A stretch of 64,000 nt of DNA from Elmis aenea (taxonomy: Eukaryota; Arthropoda; Insecta; Coleoptera; Elmidae), in assembly GCA_947652605.1 (NCBI GenBank), contig OX393581.1, positions 12,342,640-12,406,639 on the forward strand. Direction: 5' to 3'. Positions 45,390 to 57,356 of the stretch are shown in pieces (within the stretch, counting starts at the first letter, position 1; every line of letters begins with the position of its first letter). The notes under the pieces are model-generated. The model ran no database searches. It was not told the origin of the DNA and was given only the letters and a program-made list of their open reading frames with translations. The position numbers and the translations under genes are program-made.

Positions 45390-47025
45390 GGCCGTTTTCA
45401 CACACGACGGCAAAACCGCTGTAATCAAATGGGTGCTTTCACACACAGGCGCGGGACGGCAAATTGCCGTCGCCGTCGACGGCAGCGGTTTGTGCAGCCG
45501 TCGGTGATCTCGACAATTTCGGATGCCGCCGGTCTTGTTCTTCAGAGTTTCCATATAAGAACTGTTTTTTTCAAATAAAAACTAATCTAGGGAGTTATAC
45601 GTTTTAAATGACAAATATAAAAAACTGTAATAGATCAAAATAATTTGTTTATGTAAAATTGTAGTCTCACATGTATGTTATTTAATATACAGGGTGCGCC
45701 ATTAGTGCGATAAAGTCCATTATTAGGTGTAATGAATCGATATTTATGTAAGTAAAAAAATTGTTTACGACAATAAATACCTCTTAGTTTTTTTTAATCT
45801 CTGATAATTACCGAGATTATCCCCCTGTATGGGCATCGAAAATACGCCACCCTGAACATAGACCGTATCAATCAATTCTTTTTTTGGAAAATTCATATTG
45901 AATATGTTATACTCATTTATTTATGTTTTAACAATTGACAGCAATTTACTCTGACATTTGTTACTACAGAAATTATTGTTTCTATTGTCAAAGTCGGGGC
46001 CTACTCCGAGAAAACTAGGAAATTCCTACACAACGCTTATAAGAATAAGTTAAATGTAAATATCTCCGAAAATATTCATTTTAGGTATAGGTAAGTATTA
46101 AGAAAAGTTGAAGAAAAACAAAAATGCAACAAAATTACGTAATAATATACAGGGTGTTCCATTTGAAAATATTAAGGTATTGATGTTTGAAAATTGGGAA
46201 GTTGGCACATCTCTAAGAAACACCCTGTATAATATAAATTAATTTTGATGTATTTAGACTATGACTACATCTTTTGACTTTGTATGTGCAAAATATCATT
46301 TGCCAATTATTATTCATAACGTTGCGCTCTTGACAAGTATTGTACCCTGTTTTTCTGGAAATTCAAAGATTTTTTGAGATAAATTGGCAACGTCGCAAAA
46401 AAATAAAAAAAACAAAATACTGTCATATGGAGATTTTCTTGCTGAATTCGATTATGTAAAAATATACTGGGTGTTCAATTAAAAAAAAATACCTTTAGTG
46501 ACGCCCCACTTTTATGAAACACCCTGTATACTTGAAACTAATTTTAAAACATGCACGTCTAGAAATACTATAAGTTTCAATAAAAACTTTTTTTTATTAA
46601 GTTGACAATAAGGGCAATAATGGACTTTATCGCACTAATGGCGCACCCTGTATAAGTACATATATGTTGGGGGTCTATTAAAAATTCTCATAAATAGTTT
46701 TGGTAAAATTAAAAATTACGAAATACTTTTAAAACCCCCTTTACAAGAACTGTTTGTTTATCCTAAGATTATCCAAATATCGCACGCTTAAAAGGGGATG
46801 AACCCAGTATTTTCTTTTATTTTTATTACATCTGTACTTCCTAAGGTAAATTAGCCCAAGGAGATAACGTTTGTTGACAGCAGCACACATCCTTTTATCG
46901 TCACAACTAAAAACAAACTATTCAGCGGCAGCGGTAATGCCGTCGTGTGTGAAAGACTCGAACTTGCGGTGCCGCTACCGCTGGCGGCAACTGCAGCGGT
47001 ATTGCCGTCGTGTGTGAAAACGGCC
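45390..47025. mobile_element. GGCCG-ended TIR element, 3-bp duplication
   Basis: Starts GGCCGTTTTCACACACGACG and ends CGTCGTGTGTGAAAACGGCC; TTC lies on both sides (45387-45389, 47026-47028). Additional copies of the TTTCACACAC and GACGGCA words sit inside both ends (45430-45500, 46925-46975). GGCC-type ends with a 3-bp duplication fit PIF/Harbinger, although TTC is not the usual TWA. A TACAGGGTG element (45690-46650) is nested inside; no coding sequence. Confidence 0.75.
45690..46650. mobile_element. TACAGGGTG element nested in the GGCCG element
   Basis: The TIRs, about 37 bp, are perfect: CAGGGTGCGCCATTAGTGCG, continued by ATAAAGTCCATTATT, and the exact complement at 46612-46650. Flanked by TATA. 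Smaller TACAGGGTG/CACCCTGTA units occur at 46147-46231 and 46464-46530. Confidence 0.85.
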
Positions 47026-47999
47026 TTCGGGTTTCTAACGTTCAAGTTTCTAGCACGTCGTGGATCTATAATTTCCGGTAACAGACAATTTTCATAAAAA
47101 GTTATTCATTTTGATTTCATTTTGGTATCCCAAAAGCGCTTGTCCCTGTATATCTAAAATCAATAGAAATTATGATAACCAAAAATAAGAACAAGTAAAA
47201 GTAATAATAAAAAATTAAACATACTCTCTTGCTCTTGCACATCTACGTCTTGCCGATATTTTTCGGCTATAGTAGTTGCTTTTACTTTTAAAAATGTTCG
47301 CCCCATGATTTATTCTATAGATTCTATAACAATAAATTGACATTTAGATTTTCCTCTCATGTTTTGTGTTGTATGTTGTAGAGCAGACATACGGCGATAA
47401 AATGGTGGGGTATTGCAGCGCCTTCGCTTCGGAAAGTACAAGTGAAATTTCCTTAAAAATGGGTTTCTTAGTTCAAGTTTTTAGAAAAAGATTGTGAATA
47501 AATTTATTTCAAATTAACAACAATTATTAAAAACATGTTCCTTAACGGCGGTACAGGACGATATTTTAATTTTAGCTAATAGTTTACAAACATTGATGGT
47601 GTAAACAGACGTCAATTTTTAATATTTTTTTATGTTTAACAGTATTAACTTTTTTAAAAATCGATTCTGTACCGCCATTCTTAAACCAATAATCTGTTTA
47701 CTTACAAATTTTTAAGTACTTTTGATAATTAGTGTGAGAAAAAAACTTGAATTACGAAAGCTCTTTTAATGTGTACCTTTAGTCCCCCCTTAAGACGAAA
47801 AAGTTGGAAAAAAAAACAGAAATTCAACTTTTTTATATTTTTGCTATAACATCTGACGTACAAGAAATTTTGTGCTTTTAAAAATTGATTGTAGATTCTC
47901 TCATGCTTGGGTATAATTTATCTAATTTAAGCAATGTTGTATCTTTTATAATCAACGAGATCCCCATGCTGGAAATGTTATCTGGGACACTCTGTCCAC

Positions 48000-49476
48000 T
48001 TAAAATGGTGTTAATTTGTCCAAAGGAAAATTAAATAATATTTGCCTCAAATCGTGCGTCCAATTTAAAATTTTTTGAAACGACATTTCGAATAATATTT
48101 ATCCAATTTCAATAATTTTTATTAACTAAGCACCTTCGGTTGTTAATAATAATCTGTACAATAATTGCGTTACATTGGGAATGGTTATGTTTAAAATTCA
48201 CAGAATCTAGTTATTAACCCATTTTTATAAAATTACCTACATAAATTGCGTAAGTTATTAAATAACACACACACAAATGTCTTTATTTTAGTTACTTTTT
48301 TTTTTACTAATAAATAGTCTGCGCCTTTTGTCATTTGCAATCTATTTAATGTTTATAAATTTAAACTCCACAAGTTTGTCCTTATGGTAATAGCGACAAT
48401 ATCAAATGACAACAAAATTTAAGATGAAATTGGCACCAAAAATTTTGGTGACGATTACTTCCTAAAAAAATCTTTCTTAGTTCAAAAAAAGTACACAGAC
48501 ATTTTTCACAACTTTTTAGTCTCCTTTCCTTAAGTTTTTCTTTATGTTACCCCATTTTTATAGCTATTTTTGATCGTATACAACTGCCATAAAAATATTG
48601 AAGGGATCGAATAAGAAATGACGTATAAATATTGCAAATGCAGTGAAAACACTCGAAAAAAGATCGGAGTGGTCTTCTGACATACGTCCATCAATTAGCG
48701 TCGTTTCCAAATATATGCAAACGCAGCAACTTTGCCCTCCAACGATACAGAGTTGTGCTAAATATTTGATGCAGTTGGTCAACAATCTCGTAAAGTATAT
48801 CATGAATATCGAATATCATGTATTTTACATTGATCACTCTTTATCATTCAGCCTAACTTTTCTTAAAGAACGTCAGAAAAATAAAAGTTCTTGTATCCCA
48901 TTAAATTTCAACGATTCATTTCCTTAAAAATGTTTATTTAAGGATCACATTAAGGTCGTTTTCAAGTGTTAGGACGTCTATCTGCAGCCAAAAGTGCAAT
49001 TAAAATCTTTTTTTGGACGTGTCTTGTTCTAAGAAAGCTATTTTTAAGAAACTTTTTTGGACTATTTGTTTAAAAAAAAAGATATAGCATCAAACTATTT
49101 AAACCTAAAACATTGTAACAGTATATATAGGTTATTATCCAAAGAAATGTTTTTATTTTTCCAAACTTAGAACTGCGTGTACCTTCCTCTAGGAGTCGCT
49201 ATTTTTTATGACAGCGTTTTTTTTTCCCCGCAAAATATTATGCCATTTGTTAATCTCTTTCCCAAAGGGTACTTAGGGTTCGACTGACAGATGAGGGTGA
49301 CTACGTTCATCTTTGATGGTAAACCTTCTTGTCCCTAGTTTATACATTAAATTTTCCACATCCCAGTACAGCTGTTTTGGATTCCCTTTTCCCTCGCTAC
49401 CTGGTTTAAAAAGGGTATAAGAAAACCTTATGTGCATATAATTTTAAATAAAAAACGATGAAAAATTAAAGCAGTT
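48000..49476. other. Stretch without recognised gene
   Basis: A 94-codon plus frame (48643-48927) and an overlapping 79-codon minus frame lie in a less AT-rich patch (48640-48790). No motif recognised; could be unique host sequence. Confidence 0.35.
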
Positions 49477-49484
49477 CCTATCAC

Positions 49485-49873
49485 CAGTGGCGTACGCAGA
49501 AAAATATTTCAGGGGGGATATTGTTGTAATTTACAAAAATAATACCGACTATTTTCAAACGGGGCATGGTAATGGTGCAATTAGAAAATGATCTGCGGGG
49601 GCTAGACACAAATAGTGAGTCGTAAGAAAAAGTTGCGGGGGGTCCAGGGGGGCAGCAGCCTCCCTGGTAACAGCGCCATAGACAATTTTAATTTTTAAGG
49701 TCAAACGTACCCAAAAATAGCAGTTATGAGCAAAATATACAAACATAATATATTTTATATGTATGGAAAAGCAGTCTGTCGCGCAATTTTGAAATGCGGT
49801 AATTATAATTTCAGTTCTTTTCAAACTTTCGGGGGGAATTTATCCTTTTAATTCCCCCTTGCGTACGCCACTG
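49485..49873. mobile_element. hAT MITE, 389 bp
   Basis: TIRs CAGTGGCGTACGCAG and TTGCGTACGCCACTG. Flanking 8-bp CCTATCAC (49477-49484) and CCTTTCAC (49874-49881) differ at one base. Interior G-runs (GGGGGGTCCAGGGGGGCAGC). Non-coding. Confidence 0.85.
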
Positions 49874-50084
49874 CCTTTCACGCAATTTGCAATGTGAAGG
49901 CAATGTCAATAACCTAATGCATATATTTCTTATATCTTCTGAAAGGTTTGATAAGCAAGAAGGAGATATCAAAACAAACGAAGACGCGAATTTTTTAATG
50001 CATTCTCACGTACAGTTCAGAAATTTGCACACAAAAACAAAGAATACAGGCACAGGAAATGAGAAGAATAGAGAGATGTAAACA

Positions 50085-50430
50085 GATTGATAAAATCAGT
50101 AAAAAAGTCGAAATGACCCAGGAGTAACAGATATTAATAAAACGATGGAGACGAACCAATTAAGATGGCTTGGACATCTACTACGCATGCCAGAAAGAAG
50201 ATACGCGAAAATAGGATGGGAAATGAAGATAGAGAGAAAAAGAAATAGAGAAAGACCAAGATTAAAATGGGAAAAAGAAGTGATGCAGAGACTAGAAGAA
50301 TAAGGAGTCAGCTGGAGAGATGTGCCACAATTAGCTAACGATAGGCAGGAGTGGAGAAACATAACAGAAATAGAAAAGCATAATCCACACCGAAAGGTAC
50401 AAGAGGAACCGATTAAGAAGAAGATTTAAA
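50085..50430 (+). pseudogene. RTE-like non-LTR 3' end, short scrap
   Basis: The plus strand reads RNDPGVTDINKTMETNQLRW, then LGHLLRMPERRYAKIGWEMK, RNRERPRLKWEKEVMQRLEE, stop, GVSWRDVPQLANDRQEWRNI. This is the LRWLGH-RMPE-(R)PR-KW-LA-DR-W pattern of RTE/R2-like reverse transcriptase C-termini. One in-frame stop; no RT palm. A short lysine-rich tail follows. Confidence 0.7.
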
Positions 50431-50903
50431 AGATGTTAAGAACGAAAAAATACTAAAGAGAAAAGAATTTTCGTCATTTTTCGCACTTATTGGGTATTCT
50501 CGATTTTGTTTTGTTTTTCACCGTTTTGTTGCTGTGTCAATTTTCTTCTTTTAAATACCCCATATATATGATTACATTGTTTTTAGCCTTTTAAAACGAA
50601 CCTTATGATGCGTCTAAATTTAAACGTTTTCGTGTTATCTACATTTTTGAAAATATTTCTAGTTATCAGCACTTTCATAAATTTTGAAGGCAGAACTCCT
50701 CGATGCATCGTAGGTTATTGCCATCAATTTATGGGTGTTCCTACTTCTCTGCTTCCTTTTGGTTTATCTTGTCTTATCATCTTTGGTCATCCTTGTTGTT
50801 CCATCTTGTCTTTTTTATATTTCTCTCGATTTCCTTATTTGTTCTTCCAGATCATTAATTTCTAGCCGTTCTCTTGAATCTTGATTTCTTATTTGGTCCA
50901 TAA

Positions 50904-51480
50904 GTACGAGGCACGTTTTTTTAAAAGTAAGTACCGCTTTGAAATATGATCTCTGCGGCGTTGCGTTCGCCGTTCCTGCATCTATTGGCTAGCCACAGAC
51001 GCCATTACGAAGCGTCCGTCCGAGTTTACGTTTGTTTGTGCGTGTTTAAAATGCCTCGGACTATTGAAAATCCCGCGGATTGTGAAATACGCGCGGTAAT
51101 TCGTTTCTTAAATGCAAGAGATGTGAAAGCGGCCAAATGGTTTTGCTTCACGACAATGCTCGTCCGCACGTGGCTCATCGAAGCCAAGATCTGATCGCGT
51201 CATGTGGCTGGGAACAACTTGATCACCCCCCGTATAGCACTGATCTTGCGTCCTTTGACTAACACTTGTTTCTGCACTTAAAGAAGCACCTTGGCGGTCA
51301 GCGCTACGACATCGATGACGACGTCAAAACGGCCGAGCTGTAGTGGTTAACAAATCTGGCGGCAGATTTCTAAGAGGATGGAATACAGAAGCTGGTCATA
51401 CGAAACGACAAGTGCCGTTAATATAGGAGGAAATTATGTTGAAAAGTAGATTAAGGTCCAGACGTATAAAAATAAAGTTG
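50904..51480 (+). mobile_element. Internally deleted DD34D mariner
   Basis: Begins TACGAGGCACGTTTTTTT with AAAAGTAAGTACCG, a mariner-like TIR, and continues through the transposase scrap below. A right TIR was not found; the 3' limit is approximate. Confidence 0.65.
51051..51420 (+). pseudogene. Mariner transposase, N- and C-termini fused by deletion
   Basis: Starts MPRTIENPADCEIRAVIRFL (N-terminal DNA-binding region, about 29 codons). It jumps at about 51132 to the catalytic C-terminal part in another frame: LLHDNARPHVAHRSQD, HPPYSTDLASFD, then HLKKHLGGQRYD and KLVIRNDKCR. The 34 residues between LLHD and the final Asp give the DD34D signature. The helix-turn-helix linker and first catalytic Asp are deleted, and there are stops after FD and further on. 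Non-functional. Confidence 0.85.
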
Positions 51481-51534
51481 GAGAAGAGAAATAATGTTCA
51501 CCTTCATTCATTTTAATCTTTACTGAAACACAAT

Positions 51535-52195
51535 TACTCTGAAAATTTCCTTCACCTGTCATATTTGCGTTTTCAACCAATCACTAATCTTAAATCTTCT
51601 AGAGACTACCAATAGGAGCATTATTACACGGCAATAATTTTACAATCCCCTGTCAAATGTTAATCCTCCTATCAAATTAGCGTTTTCGACCAATGACAAA
51701 CTCAGATTTCCTAGAAACGACCAATAAACATAATCATACACTGATAATATCCTTTTCGCAATTAACAGATTTTGGCGTTTATTGGTCGTTTCTAAGAAAT
51801 CTGAGTTTGTGATTGTCGAAAATATAAATTTGGAGTGAGAATTAAATATTTTGGTAATGACAATTTTTTGACGAATTTCGGCGACCAGTAGCGTTACTTA
51901 AACATAGTTAAACCACACGCCTGACGCACCACTCTGACAGTACTTGTAAAATTTGACATAACGTACATTTAATTTGACAGGTAGGTTAGGTGAAGGAAAT
52001 TTTCTGACAAAATATAACTCGTGCATTGCAAATAATCTATATTTTTTGACAAATCTTCACTCATGCAAGTTGAATCAGAAAAAATCACTTGTGCACTTCG
52101 TGCACTCGTGTTTTTTCAGCTCAACTTTCATTCGGGCATATTTACCAAAAATTATCGATAATTTACAATGCACTTATTATATTACTACTGAAAAT
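51535..52195 (+). repeat. Dispersed repeat family R1, copy B
   Basis: Matches 5556-6215 over its whole length with small differences (see copy A). The copies share both ends of the alignment, so this is a discrete repeat unit of about 650 bp. Confidence 0.65.
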
Positions 52196-52984
52196 GTTCA
52201 AGCTAGTAGATTTTCCAAACTCTATTTTGCATTATTTTTTCATGTTTCAAAATTGCATACTATACGGAATACGTGAAAACAAAAATCGAAAAAGAAAAGT
52301 TTACACTTTGTAAATAAAATTTTCATTGTTCAATTTCAAGCAGCTCTCATGTACACGCTTTAAAAGCATATGTCGCCTGTTTTTATTTTGTTTTATCTAA
52401 CCTGTTGAAAACTTGATGAAAAATATAATTTAAAAATACCACCTGTTTCGTGTTTCAAGTAAAATATTGCTCGCCATTCGTGTATATTTAGCTCACGGCT
52501 ATATCGGTATTGGTTATTTCAATTAAGATTTATTTATTATTCTGTAATTACATGTCCAAGAAGTTCTAATCGAGAGGCATATCGTTAGTTGTCGTAACGA
52601 GGGTCCTAATTAAAGAGCATTAGAAAATGAACAAATGTGGCAACAGCGGTCTAATGGAACTGGGAGCAGTTACATAGTTATACATAGTAGTATAACAATG
52701 TCATGGTCTCATGGAAGTTTAGCGTGACGCGAGACATTATGACAACCAGAATATTAAAAATTGAATAACAGATATGAAATAACTAAAATAACATTGTGTG
52801 TTATAGTTAAGGCAAATGGAAATGTTTGACCATTAAAACAATTGGTGCATAAATCTGGCGTGTTTCCTGTAAATTCTCTTTGTATACACTATAGAGCGTT
52901 GCAGAATACGTATTTGACTATTTTCGCGATTTCGTTCGTGTGTGTGTGTATGGATCAGACGGTAAAATTGTAAATTTTCGATAT
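52196..52984. other. AT-rich stretch without recognised gene
   Basis: Nothing recognised apart from a short GT run near 52940. Confidence 0.3.
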
Positions 52985-53512
52985 TGATCCGCTCAGCTAC
53001 TTGCTTCGCTTTTAGATGGCCGTCCGAGTTCCAAATTTTTCATTCTTGTAAGCAGTCAGACTCACCTGTCAAATAGTACTTCAGATGGCGCCCTCAGTGA
53101 TGTATTTTAATGGCCAACTTCATTGATAATCCACTCAGTTACCTGTAAAAATAACAAAAAGCAATCAGCTACGCTTATAGAAAAATTCCTGCGGTAAATA
53201 TGTGCTTTACTAATCTCACAGCTTTTTAACGGGTTTGTTGCTTTGCTAAAAAATGTTTATACGTTTCCTAAACTCAGTGACAATTGCTAATTAAATGATG
53301 AAGGCTAACTGTTACAACTATTCATGAAAATATTTGTTGAATTTTTTCTAATTTGAACATTTAGCGGCAATTTTTAGTAATAACATGACATTTAAAATAC
53401 ATCACTGAGAGCGCCACCTGACGTACTATTTGACAGATGATTGTGACTGCTTACAACAATGAAAATCTTGGAATTGAGACAGCCTTATAAGTAGCGGAGC
53501 GGATTATAAATG
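52985..53512. mobile_element. Foldback element with about 115-bp arms
   Basis: The left arm (about 52985-53105) and right arm (about 53397-53512) are imperfect inverted copies: TTGTAAGCAGTCA against TGACTGCTTACAA, CTGTCAAATAGTAC against GTACTATTTGACAG, and ATCCGCTC near the outer ends. Non-coding centre. Family unknown. Confidence 0.65.
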
Positions 53513-54980
53513 AAATTGGCCATGGACGGTTCTTAGACTTATCGCCATCTGTGGGATAATTTACGGAACTACTTACCGGCCTCAGTCGGTTTTATATGGG
53601 AGTTTCCCAAGCTGTGTAGTAGACCGTGCATGACAAACACACGTATGAAACGTCATTTGGACAGTCGTCATTTGCTTCATGTTGACAGACGTCATTTGTA
53701 AAAGTGAGGTTAATTAGAAAGCTTGAAGCGGCATTTTAAATTTCCACAAATACGCAAACACATTCGAAGATACACACAATATATTTACCGAACGTGATTT
53801 GGTGGCCACACCAGTTTATTGAAGACTATGACTTGCTACACGGTTATAATGTAGCAAATATACGTTTAATTTACAATTAACGACTTAATTTACAAATAAG
53901 CATCTATAAGGAAGCCCTTGAAATATTTAGTAAAAGCTTTAGCAAAATGGGCCTGCAAATTTTCAATTATTTTTGCCATAAAATTCGTACCGGATTTTAT
54001 TTATCACTCGCAGTAATAGCAATTTAATAACTGCCGTTGCCAAAAGTTCAGTGAACCTCTAATTAAATCTGGACTAAATTTGAAATAAAGTATTCATGAG
54101 ATCCCTTTTTAAAATAATTAAAATATCACCGAGCCAAAACAAGCAAATTAAAACAATTTAAGCAAAATAGACTCGGGTTACATTTAATAACGAGTCGATT
54201 AACTTTAAAATAAAAGCAGCCTTTTAATAATATTGTTGTAAATTGTGCTTGTAAAAACAATAAAATTTTATTCAGAATTGTGTGGCACGTAACATACCTA
54301 TTAATATTCAGAAAATTTTATTATCAAGTAATAATTATTCTGCTTTCAGGCGTAACAAATGACAGTCTAGCTATAAAATCGATGTTGTTGCTAAAACATT
54401 GTATAAACAAATTTTAATAACGATTTGTTTTCATAACGTGTTGATGGTACCTAATCATTTATTTTTGGAATTTGGCGCTGTAGGTGCTGAAATCGGTATA
54501 TATGCGATTAACCCTGACGTGCCTTAATTATAAATGTTTATGAACTATAAAACTTAGAGAGTATACGGTGTCTTAAGTTTTTAAAACCGGTGTCACTTCT
54601 TTATTTCAAAAGATCAAGTTTGGTGTTTATTTCAAAATATTTGTAAGGATTGCAAGCGTTTTAAATAAGTATAGAATTTATTGAACTCAACTGTTTTAAA
54701 GATTTTCAGTTGTTATAATTTGTTTCTAATTTTTTTTCATTCTTTTATTTTGATACTACATTTAGAAAAAAATCCTTTAATTCGCTGTCAGATATAAATC
54801 AACTCTCTTTTGCGATAATAATAGAATTACGAAAACAATAAATAATTTTGCAGGCAAATCAGCTTTTGAGAAACTATTGAAAAGACAGACCAAATCAAAA
54901 GTGATTAAAAGTACCTATATGGAATTTTGTCCATTGCTATTTTTACGCCATCTAACTATCTCCTTTTTCTTCTTCTAGTT
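53513..54980. other. AT-rich stretch without recognised gene
   Basis: A cluster of three GTCATTTG words at 53651-53700 is the only oddity. Confidence 0.3.
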
Positions 54981-55080
54981 CAGGGGTTCTTAACCTTTTT
55001 TGTTCCATGGACCCCTTGTCAGTCAGGTGAAAGCCGTGGACTTTTTTTTAAATGCTGTGAAATGGGGTGAAATTAATCAT
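54981..55080 (+). mobile_element. hAT left end, solo
   Basis: CAGGGGTTCTTAACC followed by TTTTTTGTTCCATGGACCCC is a characteristic hAT terminus. No matching GGTTAAGAACCCCTG right end was seen. Confidence 0.5.
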
Positions 55081-56069
55081 ATAAAATTATCAAGTCGGTA
55101 TAACTTTGTAAAACAGTATTGCATAAACGGTTTTTTGTGTTGATGATAAAGTATTTACGTGTGTTAATACATTTTTAATATTGCAAAATTAGATAGGGCT
55201 TTTTTGTCACAAAAAACGCAATATACCTCATGATCAACTTTATACATACATAGTTTGGGGTCACTTTGATCAGTACTTGAATTCTAGTGCAGAAACATTG
55301 AAAAATGATATACACTGTGAACAATCCAACCCCTGTTGAAGTTCATTAGCTCAAAAAAAAAGTTATGTTGAATTTTCATTTTTGGGGTGAGATTGATCAC
55401 ACGAATAAGAGTGATCTTTATGCGATGCTTGTTGCCCAGTAACATTTTTAACATGCTTGTGCCGTAAAATTTTGTGTTTGTTTTAAAAAATATTGCAATA
55501 TAACAATTTTTAAGATGTAAAAATTCATTAATGTGTTAATCTTCTGCAATTACAACGTCTAAATTAATTTAAGTTTCTATTCATCATTTTGAACTAAACA
55601 AATTTTCAATTTTTCAACAAATTTCAACATCTTGTAACTCAATATTATAATACAATTTTCATCATTTTTTAAAAAAACATCCCTGAGAATGCCGATAAAA
55701 TAGATGCAGCGAAACATATAGGATCTTACTTAAAAAAGAATTTTATAAGGAATAAACCTATTATTGAATACCAGCAAACCTTTGTTTAATTGAAGCTATA
55801 AAGATATAGGTAGAGTGGTTGTACTCAAAAGTGGACCACGAGATGCGCAAAGAGAGGGGATCGCGATTGATATTTAGACTTTTCTAAAAACGTTGACTTT
55901 TAGTGGACTTAATCTTAGAAGTTATAACCACATTGCTGAGACAGGCTGATTTTTTTAGGTGGCGCAGTAATAAACCCTTTGGACCAGTTTTGGTTTCTGC
56001 GTCACAGTCCACTTCTGAGTAAAACCACTTCTACTACAACTTCTCAGGTCATAGCGGTTTGCAGGATTT
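55081..56069. other. AT-rich stretch without recognised gene
   Basis: Recurring GGGGTGA(A/G)ATT and GGGGTCAC words (55065, 55258, 55385) suggest repeat debris; not classified. Confidence 0.3.
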
Positions 56070-56372
56070 AGGGGTTTCATTTTTGACGTTTTTCTCGAGA
56101 ACTGTTCAAGATTTTTACAAAAACTTTGCACCATTTTACTTGCAAAGGATGCGCGCATAGGTAAATAGGAAAATTTCGATTTTGTCTCTCACCGTTTCAT
56201 GTCCAACGCGATCGCAAAAATTGCCTTTTTATGCCAATTTTGCAGTTTTCCTCTATTTTTCCGAAGGTCAGTGGCACGTATAACTCTAGAAAACATTTCG
56301 TTTTGATGTCCTTGATGCAATAAACACAGCCTTAATCAAATTCTAGCGACAACGTATCGTGACCCTCCCTTG
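56070..56372 (+). repeat. Dispersed repeat family R2, copy B
   Basis: Same sequence as 22851-23162 with moderate divergence. Confidence 0.65.
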
Positions 56373-57350
56373 TAAGTATTTCCTTCATTTTTCGTATTTG
56401 TAATATGCATGCGAATAATTTTTTTAAATTGTTATTTACTGTGAAAAAATTGTAAACGCCTATCTACGATACGTTAGTGAAACATATGTACCAGTTTAGC
56501 TTCTAACGAACTGTATTTTAATGAACACTGTACCATATTATTTTTATTATCTTTATTCTCATTTCATGGATATGTAAATTAAAAGAAAACACATCCGCCT
56601 TTTATCTTACTGATTGATTTGTGTTGCTGCTTTGATAAAAAAATAACAGTAACCTCTCGATTTTTACACCTCTAAAAAAAAAAAAATTATTAGGTTTTTG
56701 AACGAACTGAAGGTGGATATATTGCTTATCGTGTGTACAACATTTTTATTAATTATTAAGCCAATCGCAAAAGTTTCTAACTTTTTCCAAAACAAATTGC
56801 AAAAGTCTGTAGGTACTTCGAATTGTTTTAAAAACTTTCAAACATGTAATACTTTTTAAAGAGGCAAACCGAAGTGTTTCTTAAAGCGGCGTTCCTAGGT
56901 CCGTTAAGTTAGCCCAAATGTTACTATATTTTGCTTCGTTAGTGCCTCTTTGTGCTTTAAGAATTATCTAATTTCGATTAACCGTTCTCCCATTATAAAT
57001 AAAAAACTGAACTCCGGGGTAACTTCACGTCATCTCGGACTTTTTCACCAACAACATAAATACTTTACGTGCATCAATGAGGAAACTCAGGATAAGTAAT
57101 GTTCTATTAAACCAAAACAATAAAGTGCAATAAAAATAGTAAGAAAATGTTTTTTATCAGCAATTATCTACCTGAATCACACCATTTAGCCCATATAACA
57201 TTACTGGTTCAGCCAGGCCAGTGGTGTACCATATATGAAGTACAGAGGTGGTGTTCACACAAGGGTTAACTGAAAAATAACAAGAGTTATATAAAACCGG
57301 ATTGTTGAAGCAACCTATTATTGCTGTTGATTTTAAAAAGTCGATTTAAT
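56373..57350. other. AT-rich stretch without recognised gene
   Basis: Nothing recognised. Confidence 0.3.
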
Positions 57351-57356
57351 ACTGTA

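Larger units (their letters stand above)
43849..47999. mobile_element. Long-TIR element of the 57.4-kb family, heavily interrupted
   Basis: Left arm: 43849-43931 and 44643-44790 (TGTCCCAGATAACATT, GGGTATCTCGTTTATTATAA, then CTTCAGATGTTACAGCAAAA after the hAT insert). Right arm: about 47785-47999 (TGCTATAACATCTGA, GAGATCCCCATGCTGGAAAT, GGGACACTCTGT). The first bases of the left terminus are worn. Inside lie a hAT (43932-44642) and a GGCCG-ended element (45390-47025). Whether both arms belong to one original copy is inferred from order and orientation. Confidence 0.6.

Noticed and set aside
48643..48927. 94-codon frame as a possible host exon
   Set aside because: No motif, no clear splice sites, and an equally long frame lies on the other strand.
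55020..55450. GGGGTGA words as a possible tandem or regulatory array
   Set aside because: Only three irregularly spaced, diverged occurrences; no period or symmetry.
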